Shown: positions 34,428 through 41,367 of the stretch, in pieces
Position numbering within the stretch: position 1 is the first letter of the stretch
How the letters are laid out: each line of letters starts with the position of its first letter
Source of the DNA: Oscillospiraceae bacterium
Lineage (GTDB): Bacteria; Bacillota; Clostridia; Oscillospirales; Oscillospiraceae
DNA length: 54,960 nt
Assembly: GCA_902779945.1 (NCBI GenBank)
Contig: CACZDN010000012.1
Coordinates: 1-54,960 of the forward strand
Direction: 5' to 3'
Made by a program: the position numbers and the translations under genes
The notes under the pieces: model-generated
Told to the model about the DNA's origin: nothing
Databases searched by the model: none
The model's input: the letters and a program-made list of their open reading frames with translations, nothing else

Positions 34428-35390
34428 TTATTTGTCGAACAGAGCGCTCACGCAGTCCTCCGTCCACGCGGTCAGGGCTTCAAAATCCATGTACGGACGG
34501 TATAAAGCCTCCAGCCTGTCGTGCAGGCGCTTGGCGTCGGCGAGCTCCCCGACCGCGCGGGACAGGGCCTCGCGGCTTTGCAGGCGCTCCCCCTGCGGGA
34601 TCGGCAGCGCTGCGGGCGCGGCAACGAAGGCGAGCGACAGCTCCGGGATCAGCACGGCCTCAAGCTGCCGCGGATTCAGCGGGCTCGGGCAGAGGATCAT
34701 GCGGGTGCACTTTCCGGCCGCATAGGCGGCGGCGCTCTCCAGCACCGCGCCGCCCCCGCGAAGACAATAAATTTGTTTACATAATAAGTTTACCGTCTCA
34801 CTCAGGCTGAGCAGGCCCTTGCAGCTGATTGCCGAGAGGAAGCGCCGCTCCCGTCGGCAGCTGCCCGCCCGCTCCGGGAAGGCGTCGAGCAGGGCGCGGG
34901 CCCGCTCTGTCTCCTCCCGCATGACGGCGGCGTCAGGCAGCTCCTCGGCCCGCTCGAGCGCCTCGGCCGCGGCGAGAAACTGATAAGCCGCGTCATAGCG
35001 CTCCTTGTACGCCCTGTTCAGTGCCGCGGCCCGCAGGCGGTCGTCGCCGTTCAGCGGCAGGCGGCAGAACCGGCCAAGGTTTACATAATCTGCGTCCACG
35101 CCGAAGTAGCGCGGTTCCCGGACGTGCGGGGCGGTGCCGTCCACCCATGCAAGCCCCAGCGCCGGGACGCTCAGCGCGTCGAGCGAGTCCGGGTCGCCGG
35201 AGCAGAGCACGCTCACGGTGTCGAGCCCCCGTGCCTGCGCCGCTTCGCGGAGCCTTCGCATGAAGCCGGACTTGCCGGTCCCGGGGCCGCCCTTGATGAT
35301 ATGCAGAAACTGCGCCTCGTCCGGGAAGCCGTCGTAGAGCGAATAGAAGCCCCGCCCGGAGTTTGCCGCAAGAAAGAAAGTCTGGTCCAA
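34428..35390 (-). CDS. P-loop ATPase-like protein (PRK06851-type)
   Basis: This 320-residue protein starts most likely at a TTG (35390) giving (M)DQTFFLAANSGRGFYSLYDG, with GAGGGGGA just upstream. Further in-frame codons to 35546 lack a ribosome site. The P-loop is HIIKGGPGTGKSGFMRRLRE, followed by a sharply spaced LCSGDPDSLDALSVPALGLA segment. The family recalls proteins labelled PRK06851, of unknown function. No membrane segment is seen. The short distance to the SLOG gene (same strand, about 180 bases) may mean nothing functional. Confidence 0.75.
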   Translation of the reverse strand: MDQTFFLAANSGRGFYSLYDGFPDEAQFLHIIKGGPGTGKSGFMRRLREAAQARGLDTVSVLCSGDPDSLDALSVPALGLAWVDGTAPHVREPRYFGVDADYVNLGRFCRLPLNGDDRLRAAALNRAYKERYDAAYQFLAAAEALERAEELPDAAVMREETERARALLDAFPERAGSCRRERRFLSAISCKGLLSLSETVNLLCKQIYCLRGGGAVLESAAAYAAGKCTRMILCPSPLNPRQLEAVLIPELSLAFVAAPAALPIPQGERLQSREALSRAVGELADAKRLHDRLEALYRPYMDFEALTAWTEDCVSALFDK

Positions 35391-35527
35391 AATGCTTCCC
35401 CCTCTCACCCCGTATTGTATGCGGGAGAAAGGGGATTGACACATGGCGGCGCAGGTTTTGAAGCGGCGAGTCAGCCTGAACACAGGTGAAGGATCTTCCC
35501 CCCGGTTCACCGCCTCGGCAGGAGAGC

Positions 35528-35562
35528 TCCTTCGACTCCGTTTCACTCTGCTCAGAATGACA
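35528..35562. repeat. TGTCATTCTGAG-type repeat (family C)
   Basis: The stretch TCCTTCGACTCCG through GCTCAGAATGACA is the reverse form of the TGTCATTCTGAGC repeat. It lies between the SLOG gene and the P-loop gene. Confidence 0.6.
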
Positions 35563-35567
35563 GGTTT

Positions 35568-36029
35568 TTATTTCCCCACGTCTATCACGATGACCTTGAC
35601 GCCGCTGCGTTCGGCGTAGAGGATGGTGTTCATGGTGCCGCCGGGCCTGCCGTCATAGCAGGCCAGCAGGAGAGAAGCGCGGTCCACCATATAGCGGTTG
35701 CGGCGCATCATGCAGTCCGGCGTATAGCCGTACTGGAGGACCGTCAGCTTGTTGCAGCGGTCGATGAGGGTATTCCAGCGCTGGCGCAGCATCGCCGTCC
35801 AGCGGCCGGGCTGGTCACCGAAGGGGATCGCGGCCTCGAGCGTCACGTCGCCGTACTGCTCCCTGAGGGCGAGGACCGCCTCGGCAAAATACATGTCGCA
35901 GCCGATGGCCATGCCGCATAGGAAATGGCGGTAGCCCAGCCGGTAGATCGCCTCCAGCCGCGCCGCCAGCTCCAGCTTGAGCGTCAGACAGCGCGGGTCC
36001 TGCTCGTTCGCGCCCCAGGGCAGCTTCAT
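35568..36029 (-). CDS. DUF1273/SLOG (YpsA-like) protein with disrupted start
   Basis: From the ATG at 36029 the frame gives 153 residues starting MKLPWGANEQDP, with the SLOG-type HFLCGMAIGCDMYFAEAVLA and the C-terminal GTMNTILYAE segment. SLOG domains bind nucleotide or nucleic-acid-derived ligands. The conserved family N-terminus CCFTGHRP is encoded in frame just upstream (36030-36053). No ATG, GTG or TTG opens that frame before a TGA near 36098. An ATG at 36102 is one base out of frame and is followed by seven A and six G. A one-base loss in either run would restore a protein of about 177 residues. So this is either a sequencing or real frameshift, or a rare start is used. Confidence 0.75.
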   Translation of the reverse strand: MKLPWGANEQDPRCLTLKLELAARLEAIYRLGYRHFLCGMAIGCDMYFAEAVLALREQYGDVTLEAAIPFGDQPGRWTAMLRQRWNTLIDRCNKLTVLQYGYTPDCMMRRNRYMVDRASLLLACYDGRPGGTMNTILYAERSGVKVIVIDVGK

Positions 36030-36122
36030 CGGTCTGTGCCCCGTGAAGCAGCAGCTGTGCTCTCTGTCCGCCGTCCGAACCGCCCCCCTTCGTTTTTTTC
36101 ATTGTACAGCGCTTTTCCCCTC

Positions 36123-36151
36123 TTGTCAAAAGCAATCTCCTGTGCTATAGT
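36123..36151 (+). promoter_or_regulatory. Sigma-A promoter of the riboflavin transporter gene
   Basis: TTGTCA (36123-36128) and TATAGT (36146-36151) are 17 bases apart. The transcript would begin at the 5' edge of the FMN riboswitch. Confidence 0.75.
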
Positions 36152-36158
36152 AAGACTG

Positions 36159-36263
36159 TCTTCAGGGCAGGGTGTAATTCCCGACCGGCGGTATAGTCCG
36201 CGAGCCGTATGGCATGAACCGGTGTGATTCCGGTACCGACAGTAGAGTCTGGATGGAAGAAGA
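36159..36263 (+). promoter_or_regulatory. FMN riboswitch (RFN element)
   Basis: The conserved RFN blocks are in order: TCTTCAGGGCAGGGTG, TTCCCGACCGGCGGTAT, AGTCCGCGAGC, CCGGTGTGATTCCGGTACCG, ACAGTAGAGTCTGGATGGAA and a closing GAAGA. High FMN would favour termination at the hairpin that follows and so lower ribU expression. Confidence 0.97.
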
Positions 36264-36297
36264 CGCCCGGCGTGTTTGCCGGGGCGTTATTATGCCG

Positions 36298-36324
36298 CCC
36301 GAAGATGTGTCTTCGGGTGTTTTT
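36298..36324 (+). terminator. FMN riboswitch expression-platform terminator
   Basis: CCCGAAGA-TGTG-TCTTCGGG is followed by TGTTTTT. A further GC-rich inverted repeat (36263-36271 with 36278-36287) lies just before it and may be the alternative pairing. The ribU ATG is 22 bases on. Confidence 0.8.
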
Positions 36325-36346
36325 ATGTTTAAAGGAGGAAAAAAGA

Positions 36347-37075
36347 ATGGAAAATCTCGGATTCGTACTGTCCTGCTTTGCGACGATCGCGCTGCTGTTT
36401 GTGGCAGCGTGGCTGGCTGAAAAGTATCTCGTCAAGGAGAGAAAGGCCTTTTCCAGCACCCATTACATCACCTATACCGCGATCTTCGCAAGTCTTGCGG
36501 GCGCGCTGATGTTTTTTGAGATCCCCCTGTTCTTTGCCCCCTCGTTCTATAAAATCGACCTGAGCGAGATCCCGGTTTTGATCTGCACCTTCTATCTCGG
36601 CCCCGTGGCAGGCGTCGCGGCGGAGCTTTTGAAGGTCATGGTCAAGCTCCTCCTGAAGGGTACCAGCACCGCCTTCGTCGGGGACTTTGCTAACTTCGCG
36701 GTGGGCTGCTCCTTCGTCCTGCCGGCGAGCATCGTGTACCACGCGAAGCCCGGCCGCCGCACGGCCCTCACCGGTATGCTGGCCGGTACCCTGGTCATGA
36801 CCGTCTTCGGCAGCGCCTTCAACGCGGTCTACCTGCTGCCGAAATTCGCGGCCCTCTACGGGATGCCCATGGAGGCCATCATCGGCATGGGCACCAAGAT
36901 CAACCCCTCCATCACCAGCGTCTCGACCCTGGTGCTCTTCGCGGTGGTGCCCTTCAACCTGCTCAAGGGCGCGATCGACTCCGTGCTGACCTTCCTGCTC
37001 TACAAGCGCATCTCCCCCATCCTGCACAGGGGCGACGAGAAGCGCCGCGAGCGCCGCGAGGCGAAGGCCGCGTGA
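36347..37075 (+). CDS. ribU: ECF transporter riboflavin-binding subunit RibU
   Basis: This 242-residue integral membrane protein has about six helices. It binds riboflavin and works with the general ECF energising module (EcfA, EcfA', EcfT), which is not encoded in this window. RibU-like features are FEIPLFFAPSFYKIDLSEIP, FYLGPVAGVAAELLKVMVKL and SFVGDFAN-type TSTAFVGDFANFAVG. The C-terminal charged tail (about 225-242) follows the last helix. The FMN riboswitch upstream makes the assignment firm. An AAAGGAGG before the ATG sets the start. The 3' end overlaps the tail of the convergent flippase gene by 113 bases. Confidence 0.95.
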   Translation: MENLGFVLSCFATIALLFVAAWLAEKYLVKERKAFSSTHYITYTAIFASLAGALMFFEIPLFFAPSFYKIDLSEIPVLICTFYLGPVAGVAAELLKVMVKLLLKGTSTAFVGDFANFAVGCSFVLPASIVYHAKPGRRTALTGMLAGTLVMTVFGSAFNAVYLLPKFAALYGMPMEAIIGMGTKINPSITSVSTLVLFAVVPFNLLKGAIDSVLTFLLYKRISPILHRGDEKRRERREAKAA

Positions 37076-38366
37076 CGCTCCGCAGCCGCAGGACGCTCAG
37101 TGCAAAGTTGAAAAGCTCCGTGATATAGAGGATGGCGAGATAGGCGGGCAGCGCGTACCGGGGCAGGAGCCGCCAGGTGAGCAGCAGCCCCAGCAGCGCG
37201 TCGAGGATATTGACTCCCATGCACCACAGCTGCTCGCCCAGGCCCTTGAGACAGCCGTCCACGCTCATGTCCAGATACATGAACGGCACCAGCGGGGCGA
37301 GGATACGGATATAGCGCCCCGCGTCCCGGCTGCCGTATACCAGCATTCCCAGAGCGTCCGCGCACACGAAGAGAAAGAGCGCCACCGCGAGGGAGAAGAG
37401 AAGGCTCAGGCGCAGAAGCTCCTTTGTCGTTTTCGTGATGCCGGCGCGGTCCCCTCTCACCTGGGCCGCCGTGAGCTCCGGTACGATGAGCTCCGCAGCC
37501 GCGGCCATGATGCAGGCGGGGAAAAAGATCACCGGCAGCACCATGCCCTGAATCGTCCCATAGCCTGCGAGGGCGCGGTTTCCCGAAAGGCCCGCGGCCC
37601 GCAGGCCCCGCGGCACCAGCAGGTGCTGGAGCGTCGTGAGGGCGCTGCGCGCGTATGCCGAGAGGGCGAGCGGCACCGCGATCCCCAGCAGCCGGGGCGT
37701 GAGTCTGTCGCCCGCGCCGTCTGCGGCGTAGTGTCTGCGCCGATCCTGGAAATAGACCAGCGCCATCAGAATGAGGCTCAATCCGTCCGCCGCCACCCGC
37801 CCGAGGGTGACGGCGGCGCAGCTTTTTTCAAGGTCTCCCGCCGGGACGCGTCCGAGGAAGAGGGCCACCAGCGCGATCCCGACGAGCTGTTCGAGAAAAT
37901 GCACCAGTGCGCTCTTCCACACTCTCCCGCAGGCGGTAAAGTAGCCGGACATGGCCGAGCAGAGCGAGACGCAGGGCATACTCAGGGCCGCGAGTCTGAG
38001 AGGCTTTACCGTGCGCGCGTCGCCGATCCAGAGAAAGCCGACGGGTTCCGCGAGGGCCAGGAGGACGACGGCCGCGGCGAGACCGAAGAACGCCCCGTAG
38101 CCGAGGCAGCGGCCCATCGCCGCGCGCACGCCGCCGGGCCTCTCGACGCCAAGCTCTTCGGACACAAGGCGCGTGGAGGCAAAGCGCACGCCGGAGATCG
38201 CAAAGGTCGCGGCAAGCCCGGTCACCGACAGGGTAAGCTGGTACAGGCCGATCCCCGCCGCGCCGATGCGCCCCGCAAGCCAGACCTGAAACACCATGCC
38301 GATGGCGCTCATGAGAAGCGACGACGCGGTCAGCAGCGCGGTATTCATAAGCAGCGCCCGTTTCAC
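36963..38366 (-). CDS. SpoVB-like polysaccharide/lipid flippase (MOP superfamily)
   Basis: This 467-residue protein has a GTG start at 38366 with AAGGAGGGG upstream. About 12-13 hydrophobic helices are spread over residues 5-425, and the N-terminus (LMNTALLTASSLLMSAIGM then RIGAAGIGLYQL) matches the SpoVB/MurJ-type MOP group. Such proteins flip lipid-linked cell-wall or cortex precursors. The last 40 or so residues (rich in Arg, Ser and Pro) are encoded opposite the end of ribU and are not typical of the family. The normal stop may have been lost. A spore role is suggested by the group and the spoVA genes nearby but is not proven. Confidence 0.85.
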   Translation of the reverse strand: MKRALLMNTALLTASSLLMSAIGMVFQVWLAGRIGAAGIGLYQLTLSVTGLAATFAISGVRFASTRLVSEELGVERPGGVRAAMGRCLGYGAFFGLAAAVVLLALAEPVGFLWIGDARTVKPLRLAALSMPCVSLCSAMSGYFTACGRVWKSALVHFLEQLVGIALVALFLGRVPAGDLEKSCAAVTLGRVAADGLSLILMALVYFQDRRRHYAADGAGDRLTPRLLGIAVPLALSAYARSALTTLQHLLVPRGLRAAGLSGNRALAGYGTIQGMVLPVIFFPACIMAAAAELIVPELTAAQVRGDRAGITKTTKELLRLSLLFSLAVALFLFVCADALGMLVYGSRDAGRYIRILAPLVPFMYLDMSVDGCLKGLGEQLWCMGVNILDALLGLLLTWRLLPRYALPAYLAILYITELFNFALSVLRLRSVTRPSPRGARGASRRPCAGWGRCACRAGRSARSRSRP

Positions 38367-38476
38367 GGCGACCCCTCCTTTTCGGGATGCTGCTGTCAGT
38401 CTATGCGCGAGACAGCGCAGCCTTGTCCCGAATCGTGACAGCGTCCCTCGTGTTCGGCATCTTTCGGAAAAATCGC

Positions 38477-38505
38477 TTGAAAAGCTTCCCGCGCAGTGGT
38501 ATTCT
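38477..38505 (+). promoter_or_regulatory. Sigma-A promoter of the cytidylate-kinase-like gene
   Basis: TTGAAA (38477-38482) and TATTCT (38500-38505) are 17 bases apart, 38 bases before the ATG. Confidence 0.65.
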
Positions 38506-38543
38506 GAGTACAGGCCGGAATAAACAGGCAAGGAGGCGGGTTC

Positions 38544-39137
38544 ATGATCATCACCATCGGCAGACAGCACGGCAGCAACGGGCACGCCGTTGCGGAGGCG
38601 CTGGCCGCGCATTACGCAATCCCCTGCTACAGCAAGGAGATCGTCGACCGCACCGCGCGGGACTCCAATTTCAGCCACGACGTTGTGCGCTCCTATGACG
38701 AAAAGCGCGTGTCCCCGCTCATCGTGCCGGGCTCGCAGTTTTTCGGGATGGACGAGTGGTTCCGTCTGAACATGCAGGTCGCCTCCGCGCAGTTTGATAC
38801 GATCCGCAGTCTCGCTGCGGAGGGGGACGCCGTCTTCGTGGGCCGCTGCGCCGACTATGTGCTGCGCAATCGGGACGATCTCGTGCGCGTGTTCGTGATG
38901 GCCGACATGCCCTACCGTATCCGCACTATCATGGCGAGAAAGAGCGTTCCGGAGGACCAGGCCAGAAAGCTCATCAAGGAGGTCGACAAGGACCGCGCAA
39001 GCTATTACCGCTACTACACGGACCAGATTTGGGGCGACACGGAGTTCTACGATCTCTGTGTCAATGTCGCCCCCGTCGGCGTGGAAGGCGCGGTACAGGC
39101 CGTCGCCGCCTATATTGCGGCGAGAAAGCTGTCATAA
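38544..39137 (+). CDS. Cytidylate kinase-like family protein
   Basis: This 197-residue protein begins MIITIGRQHGSNGHAVAEAL, where GRQHGSNG replaces a standard Walker A, as is typical of the cytidylate_kin2 (PF13189) group. FVGRCADYVLRNRDDLVRVF and KEVDKDRASYYRYYTDQIWG are other family segments. Enzymes related to it phosphorylate CMP/dCMP, but this subgroup is largely untested. It has AAGGAGG before the ATG and is a single-gene unit with its own promoter and terminators. Confidence 0.85.
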   Translation: MIITIGRQHGSNGHAVAEALAAHYAIPCYSKEIVDRTARDSNFSHDVVRSYDEKRVSPLIVPGSQFFGMDEWFRLNMQVASAQFDTIRSLAAEGDAVFVGRCADYVLRNRDDLVRVFVMADMPYRIRTIMARKSVPEDQARKLIKEVDKDRASYYRYYTDQIWGDTEFYDLCVNVAPVGVEGAVQAVAAYIAARKLS

Positions 39138-39175
39138 TTCAACAGGGAAATATTGAAGCCAATGCGATAGCATCT

Positions 39176-39230
39176 GGCCCTGTCATCCTGAGCGGAACGA
39201 AGCGGAATCGAAGGATGACAGGGCCTTTTC
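39176..39230 (+). terminator. Terminator built from a TGTCATCCTGAG repeat
   Basis: GGCCCTGTCATCCT (39176-39189) pairs perfectly with AGGATGACAGGGCC (39212-39225) and TTTTCTT follows. The inner part is the family C repeat. It ends the cytidylate-kinase-like gene. Confidence 0.8.
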
Positions 39231-39256
39231 TTCTGCCATGACAGGGTTTTTATTGT

Positions 39257-39292
39257 CCCTGAAGCGGATTTGCTTCAGGGGCGTGTTTTTTT
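39257..39292 (+). terminator. Second terminator upstream of spoVAD
   Basis: CCCTGAAGC (39257-39265) pairs with GCTTCAGGG (39272-39280), followed by GCGTGTTTTTTT. It lies 45 bases before spoVAD, so spoVAD probably has its own promoter very close to it. I could not fix a sigma-G site with confidence. Confidence 0.78.
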
Positions 39293-39336
39293 GCGCTTTT
39301 CGGGGAATGCTATGAGAAAACGAAAGGTGTGGTTTC

Positions 39337-40356
39337 ATGGCAAAACGGATCGGGAAGCGCACGCTTGCGCTGGAGACGCAGCCGGGCGTGGTATCTTACG
39401 CTTCGGTCGTCGGCGGAAAGGAGGGAGCCGGGCCGCTCAGGAAGGGCTTTGACGAGGTCTCGCTCGATTCGTACTTCGGGCAGGACAGCTGGGAGAAGGC
39501 GGAGACGACCATGCTGTCGCGCTGTGTGGACCGCTGCATCGAAAAGGCGGGCGGGCTGCGGCCGGGCGGCATTCTGGGCGGCGATCTGCTGAACCAGTGC
39601 GTCAGCTCCGCCTTCGCGGTGAAGGACCGGGCCGCGCCCTATCTGGGGCTGTACGGCGCGTGCTCCACGATGGCGGAGGGCCTTGCGCTGGCGGGGCTGC
39701 TGCTGGACGGTGGCGGCTTTTCGAGCCTGCTGGCCTTCACGGGGTCCCATTTCTGCGCGGCGGAGCGACAGTACCGCTTTCCGCTGGAATACGGCGGCCA
39801 GCGCACGCCGAGCTCCCAGTGGACGGTCACCGGCGCGGGGGCAGTGCTGCTCGCGCGCGACTGCGGCGGACTGGAGCTCACGCATGTGACGCCGGGCCGC
39901 GTCGTGGACGCCGGGATCACGGACGCAAACAACATGGGCGCAGCCATGGCTCCCGCCGCCTGCGACACGATCCTCGCCCACTTTGACGACACGGGGCGGG
40001 ATTTTGCCGACTACGACGCCGTGTTCACCGGCGACCTCGGCGCGGTGGGCCACGACATCCTGCAGGATATGCTGCAGAAGGAGGGGCTCTCGCCGGGGCT
40101 CAAATACCTCGACTGCGGGGTGCTCATCTATGATCTGGTGACCCAGGATGTGCACGCCGGCGGCTCCGGCTGCGGCTGCTCGGCCTCGGTGCTCGCGGCG
40201 CACATCCTCCCCGCCATGGAGCGCGGGGTGTGGGGCCGCGTCCTCTTCGCGGGCACCGGGGCTCTCATGTCCCCGCTGAGCTGTCAGCAGGGATGCAGCA
40301 TTCCCGGCGTCTGCCACGCGGTGAGCATCGAGAGGAGGGGATCGTATTGGGTGTAA
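39337..40356 (+). CDS. spoVAD: Stage V sporulation protein AD
   Basis: This 339-residue thiolase-fold protein belongs to the SpoVA machinery, which moves dipicolinic acid into and out of the spore; SpoVAD binds dipicolinic acid. Family segments are GPLRKGFDEVSLDSYFGQDS, DLLNQCVSSAFAVK, YGACSTMAEGLALA, FTGSHFCAAERQYRFPLEYG and SGCGCSASVLAAHIL. Its end overlaps the start of spoVAE. spoVAC, normally directly upstream, is absent from this window. Confidence 0.96.
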   Translation: MAKRIGKRTLALETQPGVVSYASVVGGKEGAGPLRKGFDEVSLDSYFGQDSWEKAETTMLSRCVDRCIEKAGGLRPGGILGGDLLNQCVSSAFAVKDRAAPYLGLYGACSTMAEGLALAGLLLDGGGFSSLLAFTGSHFCAAERQYRFPLEYGGQRTPSSQWTVTGAGAVLLARDCGGLELTHVTPGRVVDAGITDANNMGAAMAPAACDTILAHFDDTGRDFADYDAVFTGDLGAVGHDILQDMLQKEGLSPGLKYLDCGVLIYDLVTQDVHAGGSGCGCSASVLAAHILPAMERGVWGRVLFAGTGALMSPLSCQQGCSIPGVCHAVSIERRGSYWV

Positions 40357-40718
40357 TGCTCCCTTATCTCAGGGCCTTCGCCGTCGGGGGCCTGCTGTGT
40401 CTGGTCGGCCAGGTGCTGATCGACCGCACAAAGCTCACGCCCGCCCGCATCCTGACAAGCTACGTCGTGGCCGGGGTGGTCCTCGGCGCGCTCGGGCTCT
40501 ACGGCCCTTTCGCCGAATGGGCCGGCGCGGGGGCGACCGTGCCGCTCACCGGCTTTGGGAATCTCATCGCGAAGGGCGTGCGCGAGGCGGTTGGGGAAAA
40601 GGGCCTGCTCGGCGTGTTTTCCGGCGGCTTTACGGCCGCTGCCGCCGGTCTCGGCTCGGCAGTTATCGCGGGGCTTCTCGTCTCGCTGCTGTTTAAGCCG
40701 AAGGACAAGGACCGATAG
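40347..40718 (+). CDS. spoVAE: Stage V sporulation protein AE
   Basis: This 123-residue protein has four predicted helices and opens (M)GVMLPYLRAFAVGGLLCLVG. It contains DRTKLTPARILTSYVVAGVV and LTGFGNLIAKGVREAV, both typical of SpoVAE (the short SpoVAEB form). A TTG start at 40347 has GGAGGGG six bases upstream, whereas the ATG at 40356 is too far from it. It overlaps the last ten bases of spoVAD. It acts in the inner spore membrane for dipicolinate transport. Confidence 0.92.
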   Translation: MGVMLPYLRAFAVGGLLCLVGQVLIDRTKLTPARILTSYVVAGVVLGALGLYGPFAEWAGAGATVPLTGFGNLIAKGVREAVGEKGLLGVFSGGFTAAAAGLGSAVIAGLLVSLLFKPKDKDR

Positions 40719-40751
40719 CTTTGCGATTGTCCCACAATACCGTATCTCGCC

Positions 40752-40777
40752 GCAGGGAGGGGCAAGCCCCTCCCTGC
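40752..40777. terminator. GC-rich hairpin after spoVAE
   Basis: GCAGGGAGGGGC-AA-GCCCCTCCCTGC is a 12-bp perfect stem without a T run. GGGGC-NN-GCCCC hairpins recur at 46153-46168 and, slightly changed, at 53823-53842. Confidence 0.5.
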
Positions 40778-40823
40778 TGTCAGCCCGGACATCCCTGCAC
40801 TCGTCATTTTTCCAGAAAGAGGA

Positions 40824-40852
40824 TTGATTTTTGAATATGCGGATGGTATACT
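40824..40852 (+). promoter_or_regulatory. Promoter of the peptide-export operon
   Basis: TTGATT (40824-40829) and TATACT (40847-40852) are 17 bases apart, and the -10 carries a TGG extension. It lies 88 bases upstream of the adaptor gene. Confidence 0.7.
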
Positions 40853-40940
40853 GGATTGAATTATGTTAACATCCCGGCAGTATAATGCGCGGGGGGCCTT
40901 CCGCGGCTCCGCCTTCTGCTGACATAAAGGAGAGAAAGCA

Positions 40941-41357
40941 ATGGATCAGAAGCTCTATCGCGAAAAAAGCCTGGACCGCATCTCGTCTCCCGAACAGCTC
41001 AACGACTACCTGCACGTCACGAGTCCATCCGTGTGGATCGTACTGACGGCAGTCATCATCCTGCTGGCCGGGATGCTGTACTGGAGCTCCGCCGTCTCCA
41101 TCAACAGCTATGTGGACGGCACCTCGGAGGTCAAGAGCGGCATCATGACGATACGCTTTACCGACCAGGACTTTGCCAAGAACGTGGAGGTCGGCATGAC
41201 CGTCTCGGCCGGCAGCACGGAGACCAGGGTCACCAGCGTCGGACACGATACCAACGGTCTCATCATCGCCACGGCGCATTCCGCGCTTCCGGACGGCTTT
41301 TACCCCGTGCGGGTGTGCTATAAGCAGACGCAGGTGATGGACCTGCTGTTCGACTGA
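40941..41357 (+). CDS. Reduced HlyD-like adaptor of an NHLM-type peptide exporter
   Basis: This 138-residue protein opens MDQKLYREKSLDRISSPEQL and NDYLHVTSPSVWIVL. This is the N-terminal pattern of NHLM-type HlyD adaptors (LERLSSPEQLD...VTSPR-W). One membrane helix (about 30-50) is followed by only about 85 residues, of beta-barrel type (SAGSTETRVTSVGHD). Full-length HlyD-type adaptors of this group are several hundred residues long and have a coiled-coil hairpin, which is absent here. The stop is 10 bases before the C39-ABC gene, so it is one operon. AAAGGAGAG precedes the ATG. Confidence 0.75.
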   Translation: MDQKLYREKSLDRISSPEQLNDYLHVTSPSVWIVLTAVIILLAGMLYWSSAVSINSYVDGTSEVKSGIMTIRFTDQDFAKNVEVGMTVSAGSTETRVTSVGHDTNGLIIATAHSALPDGFYPVRVCYKQTQVMDLLFD

Positions 41358-41367
41358 GGAGCGAGGG

